Positions 46,025 to 53,850 of a stretch of DNA of 64,000 nucleotides are shown here, piece by piece. A program made the translations under genes and the position numbers. The DNA lies in the NCBI RefSeq assembly GCF_014191495.1, contig NZ_JACHWR010000002.1, forward strand, positions 434,001 to 498,000, given 5' to 3'. Every line of letters starts with the position of its first letter. The stretch's first letter is position 1. Source of the stretch: Nocardioides soli (GTDB taxonomy: Bacteria; Actinomycetota; Actinomycetes; Propionibacteriales; Nocardioidaceae). A model generated the notes under the pieces. The model saw only the letters and a program-made list of their open reading frames with translations. It made no database searches and was not told where the DNA came from.

Positions 46025-46729
46025 AACGCGGTCGAGATCCGCGGCCTGCACGTCGTCCGCGGGAAGCGCACGGTGCTCGAGCGCCTCGACGTCACCATCG
46101 GCGACGGCGTGACCGGTCTGCTCGGCCCGTCCGGCTGCGGCAAGTCGACGCTGATGCGGTGCCTGGTCGGCGTGCAGCAGGTCCGGGCGGGGACCGTGAC
46201 CGTCTTCGGCGAGCCGGCCGGCAGCCGGTCGCTGCGCGAGACGGTCGGCTACGTCACCCAGGCCGCGAGCGTGTACGACGACCTCACCGTCGTCGAGAAC
46301 CTCCGGTTCTTCTGCCGGGTCCTCGGGGTCGGTAGGGAGGAGATCGACCGGGTGGTCGACGCCGTCGACCTCGGCAGCCACCGCGACCAGATCGTGGGTC
46401 GGCTCAGCGGCGGCCAGCGCAGCCGAGCCAGCCTGGCGGTCGCGCTGCTGGGCGAGCCGGTGCTGCTCGTGCTCGACGAGCCCACGGTCGGCCTCGACCC
46501 GGTGCTCCGCGAGGACCTCTGGGGGCTCTTCCACCGCCTCGCCGACCGGGGCACCGCCGTCTTCGTCTCCAGTCACGTCATGGACGAGGCCGAACGCTGC
46601 GACCGGCTGCTGCTGATGCGCGAGGGCCGGATCATCGCCGACGGCACGCCCGCCGAGATCAAGGAGAAGGCCGGCGCCGACAGCGTCGAGCACGCGTTCC
46701 TGGCGATCGTGAGGGAGGACGCCGGATGA
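46016..46729 (+). CDS. ABC exporter ATP-binding protein
   Basis: The 237-residue ATPase has Walker A GLLGPSGCGKSTLM, Q-loop VTQAASVYDDLTV, signature LSGGQRSRASLAVAL, Walker B LLVLDEPTVGLD and switch VSSHVMDEAERC. The type is that of drug or lipid exporters with ABC-2 permeases. ATG 46016 is preferred; GTG 46019 directly after it and upstream TTG 45980 are alternatives. Coupled in ATGA to the permease gene. Confidence 0.92.
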   Translation: MVNNAVEIRGLHVVRGKRTVLERLDVTIGDGVTGLLGPSGCGKSTLMRCLVGVQQVRAGTVTVFGEPAGSRSLRETVGYVTQAASVYDDLTVVENLRFFCRVLGVGREEIDRVVDAVDLGSHRDQIVGRLSGGQRSRASLAVALLGEPVLLVLDEPTVGLDPVLREDLWGLFHRLADRGTAVFVSSHVMDEAERCDRLLLMREGRIIADGTPAEIKEKAGADSVEHAFLAIVREDAG

Positions 46730-47457
46730 CCTCGAGGATCACCGTCGCCGTCGCCGCGCGGGTGCTCACCCAGCTGCGCCGCGACCACCGCACGCTCGCC
46801 CTGCTGCTGGTGCTGCCCTGCCTGCTGATCACCCTGCTGTGGTGGATGTTCCAGGACACCCCGGTCTTCGACGAGGTCGGTCCGGCGCTGCTCGCGATGT
46901 TCCCCTTCATCGTGATGTTCCTGGTCACCAGCGTCACCACCCTCCGCGAGCGCAGCGGCGGCACCCTGGAGCGGCTGCTCACGATGCCGATGGGCAAGCT
47001 CGACTTCCTGCTCGGGTACGGGGTGGCGTTCGGTCTGGTCGCGGCGGTGCAGTCGGTGCTGGCGGTGGCGCTCAGCGTCGGCGTCCTCGACCTGCAGGTG
47101 CAGGGCCCGGTCTGGCTCCTCGTGGTCGTCGCCGTGGTCGACGCCGTGCTCGGCACCGCGCTCGGCCTGTTCGTCAGCGCGTTCGCGCAGACCGAGTTCC
47201 AGGCGGTGCAGTTCATGCCGGCGGTGGTGATCCCGCAGATCCTGCTGTGCGGCCTGTTCGTCCCACGCGACCAGCTGCCGACGGTGCTCGGGTGGGTGAG
47301 CGACGTGCTGCCGCTCAGCTACGCGGTCGACGCGATGCAGACCCTGACGCAGACGGCCGAGACGGCCGACGTGTGGCAGGACCTCGCCGTGGTGGCCGGC
47401 TTCGCCGTGGCCGGGCTGGTGCTGGGCGCGGCCACGCTGCGGCGGCGTACCCCCTGA
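46726..47457 (+). CDS. ABC-2 type exporter permease
   Basis: The 243-residue membrane protein has six hydrophobic spans and the ABC-2 layout: LLLVLPCLLITLLWWMF, an LRERSGGTLERLLTMPM loop between spans 2 and 3, and VIPQILLCGLFVPRDQLP near the C-terminus. With the ATPase it forms a probable drug-efflux pump under TetR control. Confidence 0.9.
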   Translation: MTSRITVAVAARVLTQLRRDHRTLALLLVLPCLLITLLWWMFQDTPVFDEVGPALLAMFPFIVMFLVTSVTTLRERSGGTLERLLTMPMGKLDFLLGYGVAFGLVAAVQSVLAVALSVGVLDLQVQGPVWLLVVVAVVDAVLGTALGLFVSAFAQTEFQAVQFMPAVVIPQILLCGLFVPRDQLPTVLGWVSDVLPLSYAVDAMQTLTQTAETADVWQDLAVVAGFAVAGLVLGAATLRRRTP

Positions 47458-47496
47458 AATCGGCCGCGGCGGCACCGCGGACGTAGCCTGAGAGAC

Positions 47497-48447
47497 ATGC
47501 CGATCCTCCGTCAGCCGCTCCTCCTCCTGGCCCGCAGCGCCGCGGTCAAGAAGATGGTGAGCACCATGCCGGTCTCGGCCGGCATCGTCCGCAGCTACGT
47601 GCCCGGGGAGACCACGGAGTCCGCCGTCGACGCGGCCGCCGGGCTGGCCGACGAGAAGCTCCTGGTGACGCTGGACTTCCTCGGCGAGGACACTCTCGAC
47701 GCCGACCAGGCCGAGGCCACCGTGCAGGCCTACCTCGACCTGCTGCGCCAGCTCGCCGCGCGCGGCCTGACCCGCGGCGCCGAAGTGTCGGTGAAGCTCA
47801 GCGCCATCGGTCAGTTCCTGCCCGACACGGTCGCGGCCGGCGGGGGCCACAAGATCGCTCTCGAGAACGCCCGCACCATCTGCCGGGCCGCCCGCAACGC
47901 CGGCACCACGGTCACCCTCGACATGGAGGACCACACCACCACCGACTCGACGCTGATGATCCTGCGCGAGCTGCGCAAGGACTTCCCCGAGACCGGAGCC
48001 GTCCTCCAGGCGATGCTGCACCGCACCGAGGCCGACTGCCGGGCGCTGGCCTACGAGGGCTCCCGGGTCCGGCTCTGCAAGGGCGCCTACCTCGAGCCCG
48101 AGGACGTCGCCTTCCAGGACCGCCTCGACATCGACAGGTCCTACGTCCGCTGTCTCAAGGTGCTGCTGGCCGGTGAGGGCTACCCGATGATCGCGAGCCA
48201 CGACCCGCGCATGGTCGAGATCGCCTCGTCGCTGGCCAGCCGCTACGGCCGCGCGCCGGGCAGCTACGAGTTCCAGATGCTCTACGGCACCCGTCCCGAG
48301 GAGCAGCGCCGGTTGGCCGCCAAGGGCGAGCGGATGCGCGTCTACGTGCCCTACGGCACCGAGTGGTACGGCTACCTGATGAGAAGGCTCGCCGAGCGTC
48401 CGCAGAACCTGTCATTCTTCCTGCGGTCCCTGATCTCGAAGAAATAG
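47497..48447 (+). CDS. Proline dehydrogenase
   Basis: The 316-residue FAD enzyme oxidises proline to pyrroline-5-carboxylate at the membrane. It shows the PRODH barrel motifs VSVKLSAIGQFLP, TLDMEDHTTTDSTL, AVLQAMLHRTEADC, RLCKGAYLEP, IASHDPRMV, EFQMLYGTR and RVYVPYGTEWYGYLMRRLAERP, the last binding proline. It is the monofunctional form; no P5C dehydrogenase is nearby. Ten bases separate it from proC. Confidence 0.93.
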   Translation: MPILRQPLLLLARSAAVKKMVSTMPVSAGIVRSYVPGETTESAVDAAAGLADEKLLVTLDFLGEDTLDADQAEATVQAYLDLLRQLAARGLTRGAEVSVKLSAIGQFLPDTVAAGGGHKIALENARTICRAARNAGTTVTLDMEDHTTTDSTLMILRELRKDFPETGAVLQAMLHRTEADCRALAYEGSRVRLCKGAYLEPEDVAFQDRLDIDRSYVRCLKVLLAGEGYPMIASHDPRMVEIASSLASRYGRAPGSYEFQMLYGTRPEEQRRLAAKGERMRVYVPYGTEWYGYLMRRLAERPQNLSFFLRSLISKK

Positions 48448-48456
48448 GTAGTAGCC

Positions 48457-49263
48457 ATGGCTCAAACTGCCATTCTGGGCGCCGGAGTCATGGGCGAGAC
48501 CCTGCTCTCCGGCCTGGTCCGGGCCGGCCGCCGCGTCGACCACCTGCTCGTCGGCGAGAAGCGCGCCGAGCGCGCCAGCGAGCTGGAGGAGCGGTACGGC
48601 GTCGCCGTGGTCTCCAACGTCGAGGCGGCCCGCAAGGCCGACACCCTCGCGTTGGTCGTCAAGCCCCAGGACATGGGCGACCTGCTCGACGAGATCGCGT
48701 CCGCGCTGCGACCGGGCCAGCTCGTCGTCTCGCTGGCGGCCGGCATCACCACGGCGTTCATCGAGGCCCGGGTGCCCGAGGGCGTCGCCGTCGTCCGCGT
48801 GATGCCCAACACCCCGGCCCTGGTCGACGAGGGCATGGCCGCGATCTCCCCGGGCTCCCACTGCAGCGAGGACCACCTCGCCGAGGCCGAGGCGCTGATG
48901 GCGTCCGTCGGCAAGGTGCTGCGGATCCCGGAGCGCCAGCAGGACGCGGTCACCGCGATCTCCGGCTCCGGCCCGGCCTACATCTTCTACGTCGTCGAGT
49001 CGATGATCGAGGCCGGCGTACACCTCGGTCTGCCCCGCAGCACGGCCAGCGAGCTCGTCATCCAGACGCTGGTGGGCTCCGGGAAGATGCTGCGCGAGAC
49101 CGGCACCCATCCCACCGTGCTGCGCGAGCAGGTGACCTCGCCCGCCGGCACGACCGCGGCCGCCCTGCGCGAGCTCGAGGTCCACAAGGTCCGCGCGGCG
49201 TTCCTGGCGGCGATGGAGGCCGCCCGCGACCGTTCGCGCGCGCTGGCCGAGGGCAACGGCTGA
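48457..49263 (+). CDS. proC: Pyrroline-5-carboxylate reductase
   Basis: The 268-residue NADPH enzyme reduces pyrroline-5-carboxylate to proline. Motifs: AILGAGVMGETLLSGLV, VVKPQDM, VRVMPNTPALVDEGM and the signature ISGSGPAYIFYVVESMIEAGV through VTSPAGTTAAAL. It corresponds to Rv0500. The reverse-direction enzyme is encoded immediately upstream. It may form an octamer or decamer as in relatives. Confidence 0.95.
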   Translation: MAQTAILGAGVMGETLLSGLVRAGRRVDHLLVGEKRAERASELEERYGVAVVSNVEAARKADTLALVVKPQDMGDLLDEIASALRPGQLVVSLAAGITTAFIEARVPEGVAVVRVMPNTPALVDEGMAAISPGSHCSEDHLAEAEALMASVGKVLRIPERQQDAVTAISGSGPAYIFYVVESMIEAGVHLGLPRSTASELVIQTLVGSGKMLRETGTHPTVLREQVTSPAGTTAAALRELEVHKVRAAFLAAMEAARDRSRALAEGNG

Positions 49264-49281
49264 CGCGCTAACGTCGACATC

Positions 49282-49830
49282 GTGATCGAGTTGACGAGCG
49301 GCCAGGAGATCGAGCTGGCCGGCAAGCTGCGGATGGGCCTGGGCTGGGACCAGGCGCCGGGCGCCGGCGCGCTGAGCTCGGGCGGAGCGCGGGCCGCCGA
49401 CCTGGACGCGTCGGCCGTGCAGTTCGGTGGCGGCCGGCTCTTCGACATCGCCTTCTACAACAACCACACCACCCGGGACGGGTCCGTCGAGCACCTCGGC
49501 GACAACACCAGCGGGAGCGGCGAGGGGGACGACGAGCAGATCCTCGTGGACCTCGACCGGGTGCACCCGCAGATCGACACCGTCTTCCTGCTGGTGACCA
49601 GCTACCAGGGTCAGACGCTCGAGTGGATCGCCAACGCCTACTGCCGCGTGGTGGACGAGCGGGACGTCGAGCTGGCCCGCGTCACGCTCACCCTGGGCGT
49701 TCCCGAGACCGGCGTCGTGCTGGCCCGGATCGGTCGCAGCGGCGACGGCTGGCGGCTCCGCGCCCTGGCCGAGCCGGTGCCGGTCAAGCTGCCGACCGAG
49801 TCCGAGCGGGCCCTGAAGCGGCTCCTCTAG
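49282..49830 (+). CDS. TerD-family protein
   Basis: The 182-residue protein carries a TerD fold: LRMGLGWDQ, DLDASAV, VEHLGDNTSGSGEGDDEQI (calcium-binding acidic stretch) and LVTSYQGQTLEWIANAYCRV. TerD proteins are linked to tellurite and stress responses and probably bind calcium. A lone copy, with no other ter genes. The stop overlaps that of convergent trpS by 4 bp. Confidence 0.88.
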   Translation: MIELTSGQEIELAGKLRMGLGWDQAPGAGALSSGGARAADLDASAVQFGGGRLFDIAFYNNHTTRDGSVEHLGDNTSGSGEGDDEQILVDLDRVHPQIDTVFLLVTSYQGQTLEWIANAYCRVVDERDVELARVTLTLGVPETGVVLARIGRSGDGWRLRALAEPVPVKLPTESERALKRLL

Positions 49831-50795
49831 AGCCCGATCGCCGCCTCGGCCGCGGCGAGCACCGGCGCGGTCACCGCCCGGCAGCGCTCGGCGCCGGCGC
49901 GGAACACCCCGTCGACGTGCGCCGGGTCGGCCGCGAGCTCGGCGTACCGCTTCTGGAGCGGCTCGAGCTCGGCGACGACCGCGTCGGTGACGGCCCGCTT
50001 CAGGGCGCCGTACGTCGTGATGCCCTCGGCGCTGCCGCCGCACGCGGTGAGGATCTCCAGGAGGTTGGTGACGCCGGGCTTCGCCGGGTCGGACCGGACG
50101 GCGTCGGGGCCGGTGTCGGAGTCGGTCACCGCGCGCGCCACCTTGCGGCGTACGACGTCCGGCGGGTCGAGCAGCGCGATGACGCCGGCCGCGGACGCGT
50201 CGGACTTGCCCATCTTCCGGGTGGCGTCGTCGAGTCGCATCACCCGCGCGCCGGCCGCCGGCACCGCGACCTCGGGGACCGTGAACACCGGCCCGTACGC
50301 GTTGTTGAAGCGGATCGCCAGGTCGCGGGTCAGCTCGACGTGCTGGCGCTGGTCGGCGCCGACCGGCACCTGCTGCGGGCGGTAGAGCAGGATGTCGGCC
50401 GCCATCAGCGCGGGATAGGTGTAGAGCGAGACCCGGGTCGAGTCGACCCCGCGCCCCTTCTCCTTGAACTGGATCATCCGGTTGAGCTCGCCGGTGTACG
50501 CCGTGCACTCGAGCAGGTAGGCCAGCTGGGCGTGGGCCGGCACCCGGCTCTGCAGGAACAGCGTCGACTCGTCGAGGCCCGCGGCCAGCAGCAGGGTCGC
50601 CATCTCGCGGACGGTGTCCCTGAGTCGGGTCGGCTCGTGCGGCGTGGTCAGCGCGTGCAGGTCGGAGATGCCGTAGAAGCAGTCTGCTTCGTGCTGCCCG
50701 CGGGCCATCGGGCGCAGTGCGCCGAGCAGGTTGCCGAGGGTGAGGTGCCCGCTCGGGGTGAGCAGCGAGAGGTTGCGTCGATCGGGGTGGTTCAT
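49827..50795 (-). CDS. trpS: Tryptophanyl-tRNA synthetase
   Basis: The 322-residue class I synthetase charges tRNA-Trp. It has the HIGH-type motif as TPSGHLTLGNLLGA, GISDLHALT, LYTYPALMAADILLY, VPVGADQRQHVELTRDLA and the KMSKS-type motif as KMGKSD. The ATG at 50795 was chosen because it starts the first recognisable part; the open frame above it overlaps the leader region. The 155-bp leader carries a tandem-Trp attenuator, so the gene is likely induced by low charged tRNA-Trp. Confidence 0.93.
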   Translation of the reverse strand: MNHPDRRNLSLLTPSGHLTLGNLLGALRPMARGQHEADCFYGISDLHALTTPHEPTRLRDTVREMATLLLAAGLDESTLFLQSRVPAHAQLAYLLECTAYTGELNRMIQFKEKGRGVDSTRVSLYTYPALMAADILLYRPQQVPVGADQRQHVELTRDLAIRFNNAYGPVFTVPEVAVPAAGARVMRLDDATRKMGKSDASAAGVIALLDPPDVVRRKVARAVTDSDTGPDAVRSDPAKPGVTNLLEILTACGGSAEGITTYGALKRAVTDAVVAELEPLQKRYAELAADPAHVDGVFRAGAERCRAVTAPVLAAAEAAIGL

Positions 50796-50835
50796 GGGAT
50801 CTCCTGGGATGAGTGCCCACGGGTCGGGACGTGCG

Positions 50836-50859
50836 AACGGCCGCCCGTGGGCGGCCGTT
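50836..50859 (-). terminator. Attenuator terminator hairpin of trpS leader
   Basis: On the minus strand AACGGCCGCCC (50859-50849) pairs with GGGCGGCCGTT (50846-50836), leaving a loop of two to four bases. It lies between leader peptide and trpS and should stop transcription unless strand 3 is taken by the antiterminator. Confidence 0.7.
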
Positions 50860-50887
50860 GGAAGGTGTGCTGGAGTCAGCGCAGGTC

Positions 50888-50913
50888 GGTGGGCCGCCGT
50901 CAGGCGGGCCACC
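50888..50913 (-). promoter_or_regulatory. Strand 1:2 pause hairpin and antiterminator strand of trpS attenuator
   Basis: GGTGGCCCGCC (50913-50903), which contains part of the Trp codons, pairs with GGCGGCCCACC (50898-50888) with one mismatch. The GGCGGCC in the second strand is also perfectly complementary to GGCCGCC at 50856-50850 in the terminator, so the 2:3 antiterminator is possible. The leader as a whole spans 50796-50950. Confidence 0.65.
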
Positions 50914-50950
50914 ACGCGGTGGTACGGAACGTGGAACGCAGCGTCAGCAC
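50900..50950 (-). CDS. trpS attenuation leader peptide
   Basis: A 16-codon frame from GTG 50950 reads MLTLRSTFRTTAWWPA and ends with TGA. Two adjacent Trp codons lie three codons before the stop (TGG at 50914-50912 and 50911-50909), right on the 1:2 hairpin. Ribosome stalling there at low charged tRNA-Trp would free strand 2 to pair with strand 3. The ribosome site is weak. The overlapping ATG frame at 50954 has no such features. Confidence 0.68.
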   Translation of the reverse strand: MLTLRSTFRTTAWWPA

Positions 50951-50979
50951 GCATCCAGCCTAGCGGTAGCGTCCGTCAC

Positions 50980-52167
50980 ATGCCTGCCTGTCCCGGACCG
51001 GCGACGGTCGTCTTCGACCAGAGCCTGACGGAGTACGACTTCGGACCTGAGCATCCGATGTCGCCGCTCCGCGTGGACCTCACGATGCGGCTCGCGACCG
51101 AGCTGGGTGTCGTGGGCGACCGGCTGCGCGTCGTACCGGCCCCGATCGCGAGCGAGGACGTGATCGCGACCGTGCACCGCCCCGAGCTGATCGAGGCCGT
51201 GATGCGCGCCGGGCGCGACCCGATGGCCGTCGACGGCGTGCACGGGCTCGGCACCGACGACAACCCGGTCTTCCGCGGCATGCACCACGCGACCGCGCAC
51301 ATCGTCGGCGCCAGCGTGGAGGCGTTCCGCCAGGTGTGGAGCGGGGAGTCGCTGCACGCCGCCAACATCACCGGCGGCCTGCACCACGCGATGCCCGACC
51401 GGGCCAGTGGCTTCTGCATCTACAACGACGTCGCGATCGGCATCCAGAGCCTGCTCGACCAGGGCGCCGAGCGGATCGCGTACGTCGACGTGGACGTCCA
51501 CCACGGGGACGGCGTCGAGCGGGTGTTCTGGGACGACCCGCGGGTGCTCACGATCTCCCTGCACGAGACGGGGCAGATGCTCTTCCCCGGCACCGGCTTC
51601 CCGCGCGACCTCGGTGGTCCCCGGGCGCTCGGCTCCGCGGTCAACGTCGCGCTGCCGCCCGGCACCGCCGATGCCGGCTGGCTGCGGGCCTTCCACGCGG
51701 TCGTGCCCCCGCTGCTGCGCGAGTTCAAGCCGCAGGTGCTGGTCACCCAGCACGGCTGCGACTCCCACGCCGAGGACCCGCTCGCCCACCTGATGCTGAC
51801 CGTCGACGGCCAGCGCGCGGCGTACCTCGCGCTCCACGACCTCGCCCACGAGCTGTGCGAGGGCCGCTGGGTCGCGACCGGCGGTGGCGGCTACGCGGTC
51901 GTCGACGTCGTGCCGCGCGCCTGGAGCCACCTGCTCGCCATCGTGAGCGGCGTGCCGCTCGACCCCGACTCCGAGACGCCGGCGGGCTGGCGCGAGCACG
52001 TCCGCGAGCGGCTGGGGCGGGTGGCTCCGATGCGGCTCACCGACGGCCGGAGTCCGGCGTACCGGGACTGGCGCGACGGCTACGACCCCGAGGCCTGGCT
52101 CGACCGGGCCATCCACGCGACCCGCATGGAGGCGTTCCCGCTGCACGGGCTCGACCCGCTGCCCTGA
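50980..52167 (+). CDS. AcuC-type acetoin utilisation / histone deacetylase family protein
   Basis: The 395-residue zinc deacetylase has FDQSLTEYDFGPEHPMSPLR, NITGGLHHAMPDRASGFCIYND, the catalytic YVDVDVHHGDGVERVF and TQHGCDSHAEDPLAHL segments. Bacterial AcuC enzymes deacetylate proteins such as acetyl-CoA synthetase. The ATG is only 30 bp from the start of the divergent trpS leader peptide, so the promoters overlap; the in-frame sequence upstream of 50980 is antisense to that leader. Confidence 0.9.
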   Translation: MPACPGPATVVFDQSLTEYDFGPEHPMSPLRVDLTMRLATELGVVGDRLRVVPAPIASEDVIATVHRPELIEAVMRAGRDPMAVDGVHGLGTDDNPVFRGMHHATAHIVGASVEAFRQVWSGESLHAANITGGLHHAMPDRASGFCIYNDVAIGIQSLLDQGAERIAYVDVDVHHGDGVERVFWDDPRVLTISLHETGQMLFPGTGFPRDLGGPRALGSAVNVALPPGTADAGWLRAFHAVVPPLLREFKPQVLVTQHGCDSHAEDPLAHLMLTVDGQRAAYLALHDLAHELCEGRWVATGGGGYAVVDVVPRAWSHLLAIVSGVPLDPDSETPAGWREHVRERLGRVAPMRLTDGRSPAYRDWRDGYDPEAWLDRAIHATRMEAFPLHGLDPLP

Positions 52168-52351
52168 CCGGGACGAACTACACCGGAGAAGTTCTGGCGG
52201 CTGATGCAAGCGGACACGCCGTGTCCCGGGTGCATCTTTGGTGAAGCCCTTCCCCATGAGTCACATCAGGCCCTATTCTCACGGATGCGTGGCGCGTGCG
52301 ATCGCCGGTGGGGAAGCCGGTGGCGCGCCAGACAGAAAGAATCGGTGCACG
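52168..52351. promoter_or_regulatory. Upstream region of small HTH gene
   Basis: These 184 bp lie between acuC and the HTH gene and contain no credible ORF. They probably hold the promoter for the HTH-bS22-epimerase block, but I cannot point to a firm -10/-35 pair. Confidence 0.4.
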
Positions 52352-52555
52352 ATGGCTACCAGTTCCGGAGACATCAACGACTCGAAGTTCCTCACCGTCG
52401 CCGAGGTGGCGGCGATGATGCGGGTCTCCAAGATGACCGTCTACCGGCTCGTCCACGGTGGCGAGCTGCCGGCCGTTCGCGTCGGCCGCTCGTTCCGCGT
52501 CCTCGAGTCGGACGTGGACGAGTACCTGCGCAAGAGCTTCTACAGCGCCGGCTGA
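52352..52555 (+). CDS. Small helix-turn-helix protein, BldC/excisionase-like
   Basis: The 67-residue protein is a single winged HTH of MerR/excisionase type: FLTVAEVAAMMRVSKMTVYRLVHGGELPAVRVGRSFRVLESDVDEYL. It matches the Rv0500A position and the BldC class that binds DNA cooperatively to control development. The ATG at 52352 is used; upstream Mets in frame lie in poor sequence. Monomer-scale regulator, targets unknown. Confidence 0.88.
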   Translation: MATSSGDINDSKFLTVAEVAAMMRVSKMTVYRLVHGGELPAVRVGRSFRVLESDVDEYLRKSFYSAG

Positions 52556-52686
52556 GCCGGACCGCGCAGGACCCTCTGGGTCTCGGCTGGACCGGTCGAT
52601 TCTGCCGGGTGGGCTCACCCGGATAGGCTTGGCCGGTCCACCGGGTCCGTCCGGCGGACGGCTGTACAGCTGTCGAAAGGTATCCC

Positions 52687-52788
52687 GTGGGTTCTGTCAT
52701 CAAGAAGCGGCGCAAGCGCATGGCCAAGAAGAAGCACCGCAAGCTGCTGAAGAAGACGCGCGTCCAGCGTCGCAAGCTCGGCAAGTAG
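52687..52788 (+). CDS. Ribosomal protein bS22 (AURKAIP1/COX24-like)
   Basis: This 33-residue very basic protein ([18 protein letters not shown], then [15 protein letters not shown]) is nearly the sequence of mycobacterial bS22, a small-subunit protein found on actinobacterial ribosomes. It starts at GTG 52687 behind a GAAAGG site. It is too short for most gene finders. The position between HTH and epimerase genes equals Rv0500B. Confidence 0.92.
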   Translation: MGSVIKKRRKRMAKKKHRKLLKKTRVQRRKLGK

Positions 52789-52803
52789 GCCACCGCTCGC
52801 CGC

Positions 52804-53850
52804 ATGGGCAGCGCCGGCAGGGTCGTCCTCGTCACCGGGGTCTCGCGTGACCTCGGCCGGCGGTTCGCGCGCGCTGCCGCGGCAGACCCGGACGTCGCGA
52901 GGGTGATCGGCGTCGATGTCGTACCGCCCCGCGGCGACATCGGCGACGTCTCGTTCGTCCGCGCCGACATCCGCAACCCCGTCATCGCGAAGGTCATCGT
53001 CAAGGAGGACGTCGACACCGTCGTCCACATGAGCGTGATCGCGACCCCCGGCAGCGCCGGCGGCCGCAACACGATGAAGGAGCTCAACGTCATCGGGACG
53101 ATGCAGCTCCTGGCCGCGTGCCAGAAGGCACCGGGGCTGCGCACGCTCGTCGTGAAGTCGACGACGACGGTGTACGGCGCGAGCAGCCGCGACCCCGCCA
53201 TGTTCACCGAGGACATGGAGCCGCGGCGGGCGCCCCGCTCCGGCTACGCCAAGGACGTCGCCGAGATCGAGGGCTACGTCCGCGGCTTCGCCCGGCGGCG
53301 ACCCGACGTGTGCGTCACGCTGCTGCGCGCGGCCAACGTCATCGGGCCGCACGTCACCAGTCCGATCACGTCGTACTTCCGGCTGCCGGTGATCCCGACG
53401 GTGCTCGGCCACGACGCGCGGATGCAGTTCCTGCACGAGCAGGACCTGCTCGAGCTGCTGCTGCACGCCATCCGTTCCGAGGTCCCCGGCACCTTCAACG
53501 TCGCCGGTGACGGCCTGCTGATGCTCTCGCAGGCGTTGCGCCGTCTCGGGCGGCCGACGGTGCCGCTGCCGCCGTTCGCGGTCGGCAACGTCGGCTCGAT
53601 CCTGCGCTCGGCGCGGGTCGCCGACTTCTCCCCGGAGCAGACGGCGTTCCTCACCTACGGCCGCGGCGTCGACACCACCCGGATGCGCACCGACCTCGGC
53701 TTCGAGCCGGCGTTCACCACCGACGGTGCCTTCGCCGACTTCTCCGCACCCCTCGCGGCGAGCGGGCGCCCCGCCGAGCGGCTGCTGGCCGGGCTCGCCG
53801 ACCGGCTGCCCGCCGCGGACCCGACCCCGGCCGGGAGCGACCGTGGCTGA
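52804..53850 (+). CDS. NAD-dependent epimerase/dehydratase (Rv0501/GalE2-like)
   Basis: The 348-residue extended SDR has the NAD motif VLVTGVSRDLGRRFA, VVHMSVIATPGSAGG, the catalytic SSRDP to GYAKDVAEIE region with Tyr-x3-Lys, and ANVIGPHVTSPIT. The substrate is a nucleotide sugar or lipid-linked sugar; which one is unknown. It starts 15 bp after bS22 and overlaps the acyltransferase by 8 bp. M. tuberculosis has the same order (Rv0501-Rv0502). Confidence 0.85.
   Translation: MGSAGRVVLVTGVSRDLGRRFARAAAADPDVARVIGVDVVPPRGDIGDVSFVRADIRNPVIAKVIVKEDVDTVVHMSVIATPGSAGGRNTMKELNVIGTMQLLAACQKAPGLRTLVVKSTTTVYGASSRDPAMFTEDMEPRRAPRSGYAKDVAEIEGYVRGFARRRPDVCVTLLRAANVIGPHVTSPITSYFRLPVIPTVLGHDARMQFLHEQDLLELLLHAIRSEVPGTFNVAGDGLLMLSQALRRLGRPTVPLPPFAVGNVGSILRSARVADFSPEQTAFLTYGRGVDTTRMRTDLGFEPAFTTDGAFADFSAPLAASGRPAERLLAGLADRLPAADPTPAGSDRG

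Noticed and set aside
50731..50979. N-terminal extension of the AcuC-type gene back to 50731
   Set aside because: It would translate the complement of the trpS attenuator; AcuC homology begins just after Met 50980.
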